DNA of 64,000 nucleotides from Burkholderia sp. (GCA_030151225.1 JASLEG010000205.1:1-64000), one strand, 5' to 3'. Numbered from the stretch's first letter, positions 43,318 through 52,630 are shown. The notes: a model not told the origin generated them from the letters alone. Program-made: numbers and translations.

Positions 43318-43774
43318 CGTTCGCGCTGGACTGCTGCGACCGCGAGGCGATGAGCTGGGCGGCGACATCGTGCGCGACGTGATGCTGGCTGCGATGGAAA
43401 ATCTCTTCGGCAATGCGTTCCATACGGCATCGGAAATTGAATGGTCGAGCGACAATGGTTCGGGTTGCACCGCCGACGAGACGCGCCGGTTTGCAACGGA
43501 CATCGGCTTGAAGCCATTGTCCACGCCGGTGTGTAGCCCGCAAAGTAACGGCATGGCGGAGAGCATCGTAAAGACCATGAAGTGCGGCTACGTCGCCTTC
43601 ATGCCGAGGCCGGACGCAGCGACTGCTGCCCACAACCTGGGCATCGCGTTCAAGCATTACAACGAGAAGCATCCCCATAGCGCGCCGAAATACCGCTCGC
43701 CTCGCGAGTTCCGGCGCTCGATGGATTCAGCAACCTTAGTGTGAAGCTGTGTCCGGGATTACGGGGCCAACTCC
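43318..43774 (+). mobile_element. IS3-family OrfB fragment 2 with terminal inverted repeat (left copy)
   Basis: FALDCCDREAMSWAAT, then after a frameshift VRDVMLAAMENLFGNAFH, EIEWSSDNGSGCTADE, NGMAESIVKTMK and HNLGIAFKHYNEKHPH, the integrase core and end of an IS2-subgroup transposase. It is followed by an IS-end sequence at about 43749-43774. A related copy with the same end sequence is at 55915-56469 in the same orientation. The two bound the low-GC island. Confidence 0.85.
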
Positions 43775-43822
43775 AGTGGATGACTTGGGTAAGCAACGCG
43801 CAATCACACATGGATGTAAGCG

Positions 43823-45226
43823 TCACTCACCGTTGAGCTCTTCACGTACTTGCCGTATCAGCGCAACTGTCCTGTCGATATCTGCGTCTTCGGTACGCCA
43901 AGACGATACGCTGAGCCTAAATGCGGGGCGTCCGTCCCAGGCTGCTGGCCCAAACCAAGCTTCGCCGGAGCTTTCCACAGCTTGTCGGATGGCATTGGTC
44001 TCCGCATCGTCTTTTGCCCGAACCAACACTTGATTGAGGACAACACGATTGAGCACTTCGAAACCCGCAAAACGCAGCCCGCGCGCCAATCTTGTCGCCT
44101 GGGCGCAATGGCGTTCCACCATCATGGCCACGCCTTGCTTGCCAAGCGTGCGCAGTGCGGCCCAAATCGTGATCCCGCGGGGGCGTCGGGAGAACTCGAG
44201 CGTGAGGTTCTTCTGGGCAAGGCGTGAGCCGGTTGCGTAGACAGCGTCGCTACTCAGTGTTTCTGCCAGCGCATCAGGATCGCGGCAGATCGCCATTGCG
44301 CAGTCGTAGGGTGTATTGAGCCACTTATGCCCGTCCGTGGTCCAGCTGTCCGCGAGTTCTACCCCCTCCGTAAGATGCCGCAATGTTTGCGATGTCCGCG
44401 CCCACAAACCGAATGCACCATCCACGTGTACCCAGGCGCCTTGCTCCTTCGCCTTCGGTATCAGTGCCGCAAACGGATCGAATTCGCCGGTGTTCACCTC
44501 GCCTGCCTGCAGGCACAGGATAGTGTTGGCATCAAGTTCGGGCAGCTGGTCGGGATCGACGCGGCCATGCGCATCGGTGGCGGCAGCAATTACCTGTTCT
44601 GTGCCGAAGCCGAGCACCCGCAATGCCTTGAGCACCACGACATGAATCCGTGCCGATACCACTACGCGGATTTCCGGCGCACCATATAGCCCTTTCGTGT
44701 CGAGATCCCATCCCGCCCTCTTGAGCAAGGCGCGCCGCGCGGCTGCCAAGCAACTCAGGCCGCAAGCCGTGGCAGACGTACCAAAGCCGACAGCGCTGCC
44801 GCGCGGCAGATCGAGTGCCTCAAGCAACCAGTTTCCAGCTACTGCCTCGATGCGCGCGCTGACAGGGGACGCCATTGCCAGCGGTGCGCCCTGGTCCCAC
44901 GCCATCATCAGCCGCTCGGCAGCAGCTGCACCGGGCAACGATGCCCCCACGACAAAACCGAAATAGCGCGGCCCGTTCGACGCGACAGTGGCAGGGGAGC
45001 CAATGTTGTCGAGCAGCGCCAGCGTATCGAGTGCGGGAAAGCCTTGCTCGGGAAGCCACTCGTCGAACGCAGCCAAAGCTGCAATCGCCTCCGGCGTAGG
45101 GAAAACGCGCCGGGTCTCGACCGATTCGAGATATTGGGCCGCGCGTCGGTCGGCGTCGGCGAGCAGAGCGATTTCTCCGGCTTTCATGTCGGCGATGCTA
45201 CACGGGGCCGGAAGTTGAGCATTCAT
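43823..45226 (-). CDS. PLP-dependent group II (aromatic-L-amino-acid type) decarboxylase
   Basis: The 467-residue enzyme (ATG 45226) has the PLP lysine in SWTTDGHKWLN (Lys301), the pyridine Asp269 in VHVDGAFGLW and the ring-stacking His195. It belongs with aromatic amino acid/glutamate-type decarboxylases and related tyrosine-derived aldehyde synthases; the substrate is not evident. A TTG start 48 bases earlier is possible. The aldo/keto reductase gene lies 40 bases upstream on the same strand, so the two probably form an operon under the MarR-type operator at 46307. Confidence 0.88.
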   Translation of the reverse strand: MNAQLPAPCSIADMKAGEIALLADADRRAAQYLESVETRRVFPTPEAIAALAAFDEWLPEQGFPALDTLALLDNIGSPATVASNGPRYFGFVVGASLPGAAAAERLMMAWDQGAPLAMASPVSARIEAVAGNWLLEALDLPRGSAVGFGTSATACGLSCLAAARRALLKRAGWDLDTKGLYGAPEIRVVVSARIHVVVLKALRVLGFGTEQVIAAATDAHGRVDPDQLPELDANTILCLQAGEVNTGEFDPFAALIPKAKEQGAWVHVDGAFGLWARTSQTLRHLTEGVELADSWTTDGHKWLNTPYDCAMAICRDPDALAETLSSDAVYATGSRLAQKNLTLEFSRRPRGITIWAALRTLGKQGVAMMVERHCAQATRLARGLRFAGFEVLNRVVLNQVLVRAKDDAETNAIRQAVESSGEAWFGPAAWDGRPAFRLSVSSWRTEDADIDRTVALIRQVREELNGE

Positions 45227-45266
45227 ATTGTCGAGGACGTGGAAAGAGGAGAGGCTGGAGGGGGAG

Positions 45267-46283
45267 TCAGGCAACCGGAATGGTCGGCCGCTCGGTGTCA
45301 GCGTTCGAGTCGGATACAGCAGCGACCGTGGCCGACTTTACGACGGGGGCGCTGACTGCATCGAGTCGCGCGAGCTGCTCGGTGCTCAGTGTCAGATTTG
45401 CCGCGCCGAGGTTGCTGACGAGTTGCGGCAACGAACGCGGACCGATCAGGGGGAGGCCGCCGTGTGCGGCCACCCAGGCGATGGCGACCTGATCCGGTGT
45501 GGCCTGCAGCTCACGAGCGATGCCGAGCACCGTGTCGAGCACATCGGATCGTTGTCGCGAATCTTCTGCCTGGAAGACAGCACCGCCGAAAGCTTCGCGG
45601 CGGCCCGCTTCTCCATTCCGATATTTTCCAGTCAACATCCCGCCGCCGAGCGGCGACCAGGTGAGCGTCGCGAGGCCCAGGGCGCGACAAGCGACAAATA
45701 CGTCGGCCTCGGGCTCGCGATGCACGAGGCTATATTCGAACTGTGCTGCGGCGATCGGCGTCGCGCGCGTGATCTCAGCGAGCGTGACGGCACGGGCGAG
45801 CCGCCATGCTGGGAAATTGGACAGGCCTGCGTAGAGGATCTTGCCGGTGCGGGCGAGGTCATCGAGTCCGCGGACGATTTCTTCGGAAGGTGTAAATACG
45901 TCCGGCTGGTGTACCCACAGCAAATCGATTCGGTCTGTCTTCAGGCGCTTGAGGCTCGCCTCCACGGACGCGATCATCGCTTTGCGGCTGTTACCGGTCA
46001 CGAGGCGGTCGGGGGTCGAGGTGGCACCGCTCGAGAATTTGCTGGCGAGAAAGAAATGCTCGCGGCGGCCGTGCAACAGCGATCCGAGGAATTCCTCGGA
46101 CTGGCCGAATTGGTAGACATCGGCCGTATCGACGAAATTGCCGCCGGCTTCCGCGTAGGTTTCGAAGAGGGCGGCACTTTGCGCTTCGTCAGCGCCGTGG
46201 CCCCAGCGGGTTCCGAAATTGGCTGTGCCCAGTACGATCTGCGACACGCGCACACCGGTGCGTCCGAAATTCTGGTATTTCAT
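45267..46283 (-). CDS. Aldo/keto reductase
   Basis: The 338-residue TIM-barrel protein begins MKYQNFGRTGVRVSQIVLGTANFG with the AKR signature, has the catalytic Asp/Tyr in NFVDTADVYQFGQSEEF and Lys in LASKFSSG, and ends in the NADPH-binding region LPLIGPRSLPQLVSNL. GAGGAAA precedes the ATG. It reduces aldehydes or ketones. It is followed by the decarboxylase gene and preceded by a MarR gene, with a copy of the MarR operator 24 bases upstream of its start. Confidence 0.92.
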   Translation of the reverse strand: MKYQNFGRTGVRVSQIVLGTANFGTRWGHGADEAQSAALFETYAEAGGNFVDTADVYQFGQSEEFLGSLLHGRREHFFLASKFSSGATSTPDRLVTGNSRKAMIASVEASLKRLKTDRIDLLWVHQPDVFTPSEEIVRGLDDLARTGKILYAGLSNFPAWRLARAVTLAEITRATPIAAAQFEYSLVHREPEADVFVACRALGLATLTWSPLGGGMLTGKYRNGEAGRREAFGGAVFQAEDSRQRSDVLDTVLGIARELQATPDQVAIAWVAAHGGLPLIGPRSLPQLVSNLGAANLTLSTEQLARLDAVSAPVVKSATVAAVSDSNADTERPTIPVA

Positions 46284-46306
46284 CAACGCTTTCCTCGTTT
46301 GAAAAT

Positions 46307-46322
46307 GAGGGCACATACCCGC
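46307..46322. promoter_or_regulatory. MarR-type operator copy upstream of the aldo/keto reductase
   Basis: GAGGGCACATACCCGC; read on the minus strand it is GCGGGTATGTGCCCTC, which matches GCGGGTATATACTCGC (the site before marR) at 12 of 16 positions. It lies 24 bases before the reductase start, a natural repressor position. Confidence 0.5.
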
Positions 46323-46417
46323 ATTGGTAAAAATTGATGGATGATCGAGGCGGACGGGAAAGTGCCCGCCTGAGCCCGTCTTCCTGGAAAATCCTAAATT
46401 CGCCACCGGCGCGCCGC

Positions 46418-46834
46418 TTACTCGATTGCCTCGTACAGATCGGCCAGCATCGCGCGCATCGCTTCAATCTTCTTGGCGCCTATCTGTTCGATCACCGAAT
46501 TTTGGCAGCGATCCCAGGCTGGTGTGGCACGGCGTAGCAAGGTCTTTCCGTCCGAAGTCAATGAAACTACGCGTTCGCGCTGATCGCCGGCATCGGTGGT
46601 GATGTCGGTCAACTCGCGGTTTTCAAGGACCTTCACATTTCGACCGATCGTGGAGCGGTCTAGATCGACGAGCGCGCCTAGTTGAGTCAAGCTGACCGGT
46701 TGATGATCGGCGATGGTTCTCAACAGAAAATACTGAGCAATATTGATGTCGAACGTCGCTAGAGCCGCGTCGTATACCTCAGTCAGTTTTCTGGAGGCCC
46801 GACGAAGGTCGGTGCAGAAGCAGGGTGTGTTCAT
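46418..46834 (-). CDS. MarR family regulator with N-terminal cysteines
   Basis: The 138-residue protein is a standard MarR winged helix: LTQLGALVDLDRSTIGRNVKVLENREL (about 49-75) and the wing ITTDAGDQRERVVSLTSDGK. It begins MNTPCFCTDLRRASR: two Cys (5 and 7) in the first helix are the redox/electrophile-sensing pattern of several MarR proteins. An inverted repeat directly precedes its ATG and a second copy precedes the aldo/keto reductase gene, so it probably represses itself and the reductase-decarboxylase operon. Confidence 0.9.
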   Translation of the reverse strand: MNTPCFCTDLRRASRKLTEVYDAALATFDINIAQYFLLRTIADHQPVSLTQLGALVDLDRSTIGRNVKVLENRELTDITTDAGDQRERVVSLTSDGKTLLRRATPAWDRCQNSVIEQIGAKKIEAMRAMLADLYEAIE

Positions 46835-46838
46835 TTAT

Positions 46839-46854
46839 GCGAGTATATACCCGC
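46839..46854. promoter_or_regulatory. MarR operator upstream of marR
   Basis: GCGAGTATATACCCGC is a nearly perfect palindrome (GCG.GTATATAC.CGC) 5 bases before the marR ATG, in AT-rich DNA. Compare the related site at 46307-46322. Confidence 0.6.
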
Positions 46855-47104
46855 AAATTTTGAGAAAGCAATCACTCTCTACGATCCGTTGCAGATCGGA
46901 TGGTGAAAAATAAGTTACCTGGTGCAAGAAATCTGCCTCCTTGGCATTCGTCATTCGGCACTCTAAGCTCTCCAGGTATCGATCTGAGACGTAGTCTCGG
47001 ACGAAGACACTGGGGGCGAATCGCTTCGACCACGCCGTTCAGATGGGGTCGAGGCAAGCGTTGTTTTTGTCTGATATTTATTTTGTATAGCTAAGGAAAT
47101 TACC

Positions 47105-48235
47105 ATGAGCGACGTACTTTTCACCCCGTTCGCGATCCACGCGCTAACGATTCCGAATCGGATCGTTATGTCGGCGATGACGCGTGGTTTCAGTACTGGT
47201 GGCGTACCTGGCGACGATGTGCTCGCCTATTACCGGGCTCGCGCGGCGGGCGGAGTTGGTCTCATCATTACCGAGGCTGTCGCGGTGCAGCGCGATGCTG
47301 CGGCGGAAGTGCCCGGCATCCCGGTGTTTCATACGGCAGAGGCACGTGCTGGATGGTCAGCTGTCGTGAAGGCCGTCCACTCGGAAGGCGGCAAGATTGC
47401 GGCTCAACTGCACCATGCGGGTGCGTTGCGCGATGCTGTGCAGATGGGGGCGCCGGACGTACCGAACGACGAGCCCAACAGCATGAGTGTGGCCGATATC
47501 GAGGCCACGATTGCAGCCTTCGGCGAAGCAGCGGCTACGGCACGCGCACTGGGATTCGATGCGGTGGAAATTCACGGCGCGAATGGCAACTTAATCGACC
47601 AGTTCCTGTGGGAAGGCCGCAATACCCGTAGCGATAGTTGGGGCGGCAGTGTTATTGCCCGTACGAAATTTGCGGGAGAAGTGGTGCGCGCAGTGCGTCG
47701 CGCAGTTGGGTCCTCGTTCCCGATCGTATTTCGGATTTCGCAGTTCAAGCAGCGCGCCTTCGATGCGAAGATCGCAAAGGATCCCTACGAATTTGGACTC
47801 ATTCTAAACGTGCTGTCCGACGCCGGCGTCGATGTATTCCACGCCTCGCAGCGTCGCTTCTGGGAGCCCGCGTTCGAGCCATCGTCGTTGAACCTTGCCG
47901 GTTGGGCGCGACGTTTGAGCGGTAAGCCTGCAATGACGGTGGGATCGGTGGGGCTCGACGGTCCAGACATCACCGATCTCCTGACCGGCAAAGGCGGCAA
48001 CGCTGGACCGGCCGGCCTCGACGCGTTGCGCAAAGGCATTGACGACGGCCATTTCGACTTGGTCGCCGTGGGCCGTGCGTTGCTGACCGATCCTACGTGG
48101 CCGAATAAGGTTCGGGATGGACGATTGGAAGACCTGTGTGGGTTCGACCTGGCGTCGCTGGGCAGCTTGGTAATCGGCGATCCGGCTACAGCATTGCCGG
48201 TGGCTGCCGATGACGCGATCGTCGGCAATGCATGA
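47105..48235 (+). CDS. Old Yellow Enzyme-type NADH:flavin oxidoreductase
   Basis: The 376-residue protein is a classical OYE: PNRIVMSAMTRGFS near the start, substrate motif FDAVEIHGANGNLIDQFLW with the Asn pair (His-Gly-Ala-Asn) of classical ene-reductases, NTRSDSWGGS and DLVAVGRALLTDP at the phosphate end. It reduces activated alkenes of enones, quinones or nitro compounds. TAAGGAAATT lies just before the ATG. It starts a rightward series with an NTF2-like gene and an MDR gene, each a few bases apart. Codon use is less GC-biased than in the flanking chromosome. Confidence 0.92.
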   Translation: MSDVLFTPFAIHALTIPNRIVMSAMTRGFSTGGVPGDDVLAYYRARAAGGVGLIITEAVAVQRDAAAEVPGIPVFHTAEARAGWSAVVKAVHSEGGKIAAQLHHAGALRDAVQMGAPDVPNDEPNSMSVADIEATIAAFGEAAATARALGFDAVEIHGANGNLIDQFLWEGRNTRSDSWGGSVIARTKFAGEVVRAVRRAVGSSFPIVFRISQFKQRAFDAKIAKDPYEFGLILNVLSDAGVDVFHASQRRFWEPAFEPSSLNLAGWARRLSGKPAMTVGSVGLDGPDITDLLTGKGGNAGPAGLDALRKGIDDGHFDLVAVGRALLTDPTWPNKVRDGRLEDLCGFDLASLGSLVIGDPATALPVAADDAIVGNA

Positions 48236-48263
48236 TGCAGACGGATCAAGGGAGAAGCCTGAA

Positions 48264-48656
48264 ATGACCGATGCAGCACCCAAACGCCATCCGTTTCTTG
48301 ATGACCTCGACGAGAACGTCGTCCTGATCAGTTCTGTATTGCGTTGCCCCGTTCAGGGGCGCGAAACAGTTACCCGGATCGTCAAGGCCGGCGCCGCTCA
48401 CTATGCGAGCCAGACGCCGCGATTTCTCGACAAGGTTGGTGAGCGCAGTTATTTTGAATACGATGCACAGCTTGTCGACGGCGTTTCTGCGTCGGGCCTG
48501 GTGTCGATGGTGCGCGACGCGCACGGCCGTGTGACACAGTTGCATATCGCGTTCAGCCCGCTTGATGCGGTGCTGTCGATAGCGCGTGGCATGCGCGATC
48601 GGCTCGGCGCAGAATTCGACGTGGCCTGGTTTCTGCCATCAGGGGACGACGCATGA
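48264..48656 (+). CDS. NTF2/SnoaL-like protein
   Basis: The 130-residue protein has an NTF2-like cone: HPFLDDLDENVVLISSVLRC, then GRETVTRIVKAGAAHYASQT, and a beta sheet (RSYFEYDAQLVDGVSASGLV, RVTQLHIAFSPLDAV). Such folds include SnoaL cyclases, dehydratases and isomerases; no catalytic Asp/His pair can be placed confidently. GGGAG precedes the ATG at 48264 and its stop overlaps the MDR gene start (ATGA), so it is part of the oxidoreductase operon. Confidence 0.75.
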   Translation: MTDAAPKRHPFLDDLDENVVLISSVLRCPVQGRETVTRIVKAGAAHYASQTPRFLDKVGERSYFEYDAQLVDGVSASGLVSMVRDAHGRVTQLHIAFSPLDAVLSIARGMRDRLGAEFDVAWFLPSGDDA

Positions 48657-49636
48657 AAGCCGCACGCTTGACTTCTTATGGCGATCCCGTGTCGGGGATC
48701 GAACTGCACGAGATTGCCGAGCCGCCGCAACCAGGGCCGGACGATGTGCTGGTGCAGATGCGCTATGCCCCGATCAACGTCAGCGACTTGATGGTGGCGC
48801 TCGGCGTCTACGACTGGCAGCCCGCTTTGCCGGAGGTGCTCGGCAATGAGGGCGCTGGGGTAGTGCTTGCATGTGGCTCGAACGTCGTGGGATTGATGCC
48901 GGGTACGCCCGTAGTGGTGCCGTTCATGGCACGGTCCTGGCGTGAGCGGCTCGTTGTCGGCGCTGATCAACTGACGCTCGTTCCGGAGGGGGTCGATTTG
49001 CAGCAGGCGGCGATGGCCACCATCAATCTCGTGACGGTGAAGATGCTGCTCGACGAATACGTTGCTTTTTCGCCTGGCGATGCGATCGTGTATAACGCGG
49101 CGAACTCCGGCCTCGGACACTGCGTGGCCGGCCTCGCGGCACGGCGTGGCCTCCGGACTATCGGATTAGTGCGTAAGCAGCAGGACATCGAGCGTGTGCG
49201 GCAATCCGGATGCGAGATCGTCATGCTCGACGAGGACGCCAGCGTATTGGCGAACCGCCTGCCAGTCGGCTTGCGAGTCAGACTCGCTCTCGATGGCGTG
49301 GGTGGACCGTCGTCGGGGCGACTCGCGCAACTGCTCTCGGCTGACGGAACGCTCGTTGCCTATGGTGCGGCGAGCCATCAACCGATGGCAATCTCAGCTC
49401 AGCATTTGATCTTCAAGCGAATCGTCGTTCACGGATTTTTTGAAGGCCGTCCGGGCAACGCGGCTCGCGTCCCGGCTGTACTTGCATCGGTGCTCGATGC
49501 TTTGGGCTCTGACGGAATCCGGCAGCCCGTCGCGGCAGTTTATCCGCTGGCCCACATTCGCGATGCGGTGGCCCATGCGATGCGCGGCGGAAAGGTCTTG
49601 ATCAAGTTGGATGTCCCAAACGAGCTGGGCGCGTGA
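48653..49636 (+). CDS. MDR family NAD(P)H oxidoreductase (quinone oxidoreductase type)
   Basis: The 327-residue protein lacks the zinc ligands of alcohol dehydrogenases and has the quinone/enoyl reductase pattern: MKAARLTSYGDPVSGIELHE, APINVSDLMVALGVYDW, VLGNEGAGVVLACGSNV and the nucleotide site NAANSGLGHCVAGLAARRG. It transfers hydride from NADPH to enoyl or quinone substrates. The start overlaps the NTF2-like gene by 4 bases. An HxlR regulator gene follows 32 bases downstream. Confidence 0.9.
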   Translation: MKAARLTSYGDPVSGIELHEIAEPPQPGPDDVLVQMRYAPINVSDLMVALGVYDWQPALPEVLGNEGAGVVLACGSNVVGLMPGTPVVVPFMARSWRERLVVGADQLTLVPEGVDLQQAAMATINLVTVKMLLDEYVAFSPGDAIVYNAANSGLGHCVAGLAARRGLRTIGLVRKQQDIERVRQSGCEIVMLDEDASVLANRLPVGLRVRLALDGVGGPSSGRLAQLLSADGTLVAYGAASHQPMAISAQHLIFKRIVVHGFFEGRPGNAARVPAVLASVLDALGSDGIRQPVAAVYPLAHIRDAVAHAMRGGKVLIKLDVPNELGA

Positions 49637-49668
49637 TGTCGGCATCGTTTCTAATCGCAGGATAAGTC

Positions 49669-50073
49669 ATGCCGGATACACATGATGTGGTCGTCGACAG
49701 CTACCGCCGCTGGCTTGCGATGCCGGTGATCGCCTCCCAATGTCCGGTGCGCGACGTCCTTGATCGCCTTGGCGAGAAATGGAGCACGCTGCTCGTCATG
49801 GCGCTGGCCGAGCGGCCGCGTCGCTTTGCCGAGTTGATTCGGGCTGTGCCCGACATCTCGAAACGTTCGCTGACCCACGCCTTGCGCAATCTCGAGGAAG
49901 ACGGAATCGTTATCCGCGAGGTGTTCCCGACAAAGCCGCCTTCTGTCGAGTACCGGCTGTCGCCGCTAGGTAATTCGATGCTGGAACCGCTGGCCATGCT
50001 GATCGCCTGGGCCGAACAAAGCCATGGCGAAATTAAGCAGGCGCGCGAGCGCTATCGTGAGCGTTCGGTTTGA
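49669..50073 (+). CDS. HxlR family regulator with conserved N-terminal cysteine
   Basis: The 134-residue protein has the HxlR winged helix: CPVRDVLDRLGEKWSTLLVMAL, FAELIRAVPDISKRSLTHALRNLEEDG and a C-terminal helix for dimerisation. Cys25 sits at the position used by YodB/HypR-type regulators to sense quinones, diamide and other electrophiles. Its location directly after ene- and quinone-reductase genes supports that role. The ATG follows AGGATAAGTC. Confidence 0.9.
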   Translation: MPDTHDVVVDSYRRWLAMPVIASQCPVRDVLDRLGEKWSTLLVMALAERPRRFAELIRAVPDISKRSLTHALRNLEEDGIVIREVFPTKPPSVEYRLSPLGNSMLEPLAMLIAWAEQSHGEIKQARERYRERSV

Positions 50074-50077
50074 GCGC

Positions 50078-50428
50078 ATGAGGTCGGCCAAACTGATTGC
50101 TCATTTTCCCGGCGTCAGCCGTCACGCAACCAATCACATTGTCGATGTCGACGAAGACGGGGTGTCGGTCCGATATCAGAACCTGTTGGTGCGCCACGCG
50201 CTGCCCGAGCAGGCGCGTAACCTCGGCGCCGGGCAAGTGATGGAAAGCGATACGGGCCTACCGAGCCTGTGGATCTATTCACCGATGCATGATCGTCTGC
50301 GCCGCACCCCCGGCGGCTGGAAAATTCACGAACGTTACATTGGCGGCTCGACTACCAATCGTGCTTGGACGCCGAAGGATACGGCCGCCGATTCCGTTGC
50401 GTCTTATTTGCCGACGCTCGCGGATTGA
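50078..50428 (+). CDS. SnoaL-like protein (short)
   Basis: A 116-residue reading from the ATG at 50078, 4 bases after the hxlR stop: MRSAKLIAHFPGVSRHATNH, DVDEDGVSVRYQNLLVRHA, then SLWIYSPMHDRLRRTPGGWKI. The beta strands fit the sheet of SnoaL-type NTF2 folds, but the usual N-terminal helices (about 40-50 residues) are missing, so it may be truncated or a minimal form. It overlaps no other gene. The function is not known. Confidence 0.5.
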   Translation: MRSAKLIAHFPGVSRHATNHIVDVDEDGVSVRYQNLLVRHALPEQARNLGAGQVMESDTGLPSLWIYSPMHDRLRRTPGGWKIHERYIGGSTTNRAWTPKDTAADSVASYLPTLAD

Positions 50429-50453
50429 CCGACTAGCGATAGGCCGCTAGCCT

Positions 50454-51629
50454 CTAGCGGCTTGGCGCATCCTTGACGAAGGCTTGGATGCGTCGCATGG
50501 CGAGAATCAGTTGCTCGCGCGAGGTACAAAGCCCGAATCGCAGGTGGGTGGGGAAGTGGCCGAAATCGATACCGGGTGCCACCGACACGCCAGCCTCCTC
50601 GAGTAGGCGTTGGCAGAACCGGTAGCTGTCGTCGGTGAATCGGCTTGCATTCGCGAAAATGAACAATCCGGCGTCAGGTGGATAAGCGATCTCGAAGCCG
50701 CTTTCCACAAGCATGGTCAGCATCGTATCGCGCCTTGCTTCAAGCTCGATCCTGCGTTGCGCTGCGATTTCCTCCACCTCGTCGGTGAAGCAGGCAAGCG
50801 CTGCTGCTTGGGAGATGTCGGGTGGGGAGAGGTAAAGGTGCTGCGCCAGCATTTCGCACCGATCGACCACACGCTCCGGCACCACGATCCATCCGAGTCG
50901 CCAGCCTGTCATCGCGAAATACTTCGAAAAGCTGTTGACGATGAACACGTCGTCGGAATGTTCGAGCGCCGAGTGTTCGCGGCTGCCATCGTTCAGCCCG
51001 TGATACAGCTCCTCACTGATATACAGACCACCGCGTCTTATCGATAAATCGATCAACGAACGCGCCGCATCCCACGGTATGACTGTTCCCGTTGGATTGG
51101 ACGGCGAACCTACCAGAATCCCGCGGGTACGATCCGACCAGACTTGTTCGTATTCGCTTGCAGTCGCCCACAGGCTGCCGGGATTCGAGGCCTTCACTCC
51201 AACGATGTCGCCGTTCACTACGCTTGCGAACACGGGATGCGAGGGATAACCGGGCACCGCGCTCAACAGCGACTCACCGGCGTCTACGAATCCCGCCATG
51301 ATCAACATGAGGCCGGCCGACGAACCAGTGGTGACGATGACGCGGCGAGGATTGATCGAAACGCCGTATTTCTTGCGGTAGAAGTCGGCGATCGCCGCCC
51401 GCAGCAACGGTCTGCCGACCGCTTCCGTGTAGCGGCCTGTTCCCGCGTCGATGGCCAGCTTGGCGGCGGCCAGGACTGGCGCAGGCGTTCCGAAATCAGG
51501 CTCGCCGACGTCGAGGCGGATGATGTCGTGGCCCGCCGCGATCAACTCTTTCGCGCGCGACAACAGATGAAGAGTGCGAAAAGGCTGCAGTTCGGTAGCG
51601 CGAGTAGAAAGTCGCAGGGTATCTAGCAT
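50454..51629 (-). CDS. Class I/II PLP-dependent aminotransferase with an altered Asp
   Basis: The 391-residue protein has the PLP lysine in VNSFSKYFAMTGWRLGW (Lys236), LDVGEPDFGTPAPV at the N-terminal arm, and NPTGTVIP. The strand that usually holds the PLP-pyridine Asp (SDEIYHGL) reads ISEELYHGL, so Glu206 replaces the Asp. This is a conservative change but rare at this position. Substrate unknown; the nearest families are aspartate and kynurenine/LL-DAP type enzymes. It is oriented towards the SnoaL-like gene. Confidence 0.88.
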   Translation of the reverse strand: MLDTLRLSTRATELQPFRTLHLLSRAKELIAAGHDIIRLDVGEPDFGTPAPVLAAAKLAIDAGTGRYTEAVGRPLLRAAIADFYRKKYGVSINPRRVIVTTGSSAGLMLIMAGFVDAGESLLSAVPGYPSHPVFASVVNGDIVGVKASNPGSLWATASEYEQVWSDRTRGILVGSPSNPTGTVIPWDAARSLIDLSIRRGGLYISEELYHGLNDGSREHSALEHSDDVFIVNSFSKYFAMTGWRLGWIVVPERVVDRCEMLAQHLYLSPPDISQAAALACFTDEVEEIAAQRRIELEARRDTMLTMLVESGFEIAYPPDAGLFIFANASRFTDDSYRFCQRLLEEAGVSVAPGIDFGHFPTHLRFGLCTSREQLILAMRRIQAFVKDAPSR

Positions 51630-51724
51630 GTCCGATGAACCGTGTCGTGGTAAGAGGAGAGAGTGAGGCCGTCACGCGTTTTACCGGATCGACAGATCGG
51701 CCATCACGCGCATAGGAACGGGAG

Positions 51725-52504
51725 TTAGGCTGCGTTGAATTCGACGGTACCGAATCCTTCAATTTCGGCAAAAAAGTGCGAGCGGCCCTCTAACGGCACC
51801 ATGGGTCCGAGTGCTCCGGTCAAAATGACGTCGCCGGCATTCAACATCTGTCCGTGTGCGATCAGCGTTTGCACGAGCCACCATGCCGCATTCAATGGAC
51901 TACCCAAGCATGCGGCGCCGCTTCCCGTCGATACAGTGGTTCCGTTCACTGCGCAGCGCATTCTGCATGTTGCCAATTCGATTTCGTCGATGCCGCGGGC
52001 CGTGCTTCCAAGCACATAGAGGCCGGATGAAGCGTTGTCTGCGATAGTGTCGGCGATGGTAATTTCCCAGTTTGCAATCGCGCTGTCGACGATCTCGAAT
52101 GCAGGGATCGCTGCCTCAATGTTTTTGACAAAGCTATCCCGGGTAAGCGTTTCTGGATGGATATCTGCACCCAAGATTAGCGCTATCTCGGCCTCTACCT
52201 TCGGCTGAATCAGTCGATCAATGGGAAGCGTCTGTCCAGAACGGTATTCCATGTCGGAAAACAGCGTGCCGAAATCAGGCTGATCGACTCCGAGTTGTTG
52301 TTGAACGGCCAACGAGGTCAGGCCGATTTTTGTGCCGACGATGCGCCTTCCTGCCGCGACAGCATGGTCGATGTTGATCGCAGCTACTGCGTAGGCCGTA
52401 TCAACATCGTCAATGCCGTGTGTGCGCGAAACAGGACTGATCGCCGTGCGCGACAACCGGGCTTTGCGCAGCGCCGACGCCGCGAGTCCGAGGTTGGAAG
52501 TCAT
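51725..52504 (-). CDS. 2-keto-4-pentenoate hydratase/decarboxylase family protein
   Basis: The 259-residue protein has the MhpD/DmpH fold: GRRIVGTKIGLTSLAVQQQLG near the N-terminus, the metal-binding PKVEAEIALILGADI (Glu-x-Glu) and AIPAFEIVDSAI, then GDVILTGALGPMVPL. These enzymes hydrate or decarboxylate vinylpyruvate-type intermediates of catechol meta-cleavage. No other meta-cleavage gene is nearby, so the real substrate may differ. Start at 52504 is by alignment; a GTG at 52564 is in frame. It is followed by the aminotransferase gene on the same strand, 95 bases later. Confidence 0.88.
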   Translation of the reverse strand: MTSNLGLAASALRKARLSRTAISPVSRTHGIDDVDTAYAVAAINIDHAVAAGRRIVGTKIGLTSLAVQQQLGVDQPDFGTLFSDMEYRSGQTLPIDRLIQPKVEAEIALILGADIHPETLTRDSFVKNIEAAIPAFEIVDSAIANWEITIADTIADNASSGLYVLGSTARGIDEIELATCRMRCAVNGTTVSTGSGAACLGSPLNAAWWLVQTLIAHGQMLNAGDVILTGALGPMVPLEGRSHFFAEIEGFGTVEFNAA

Positions 52505-52630
52505 CAGTGATATTGCTCGGGGGCGGAGCCTTTCATTTGCGACGACTGAAAGAACTTTCTCCACCTATGGGGGGAAATGATGGGGTAGCGTATGGCTAAT
52601 TAAATAAGTCGACAAGGAGGGCCGATTGCT

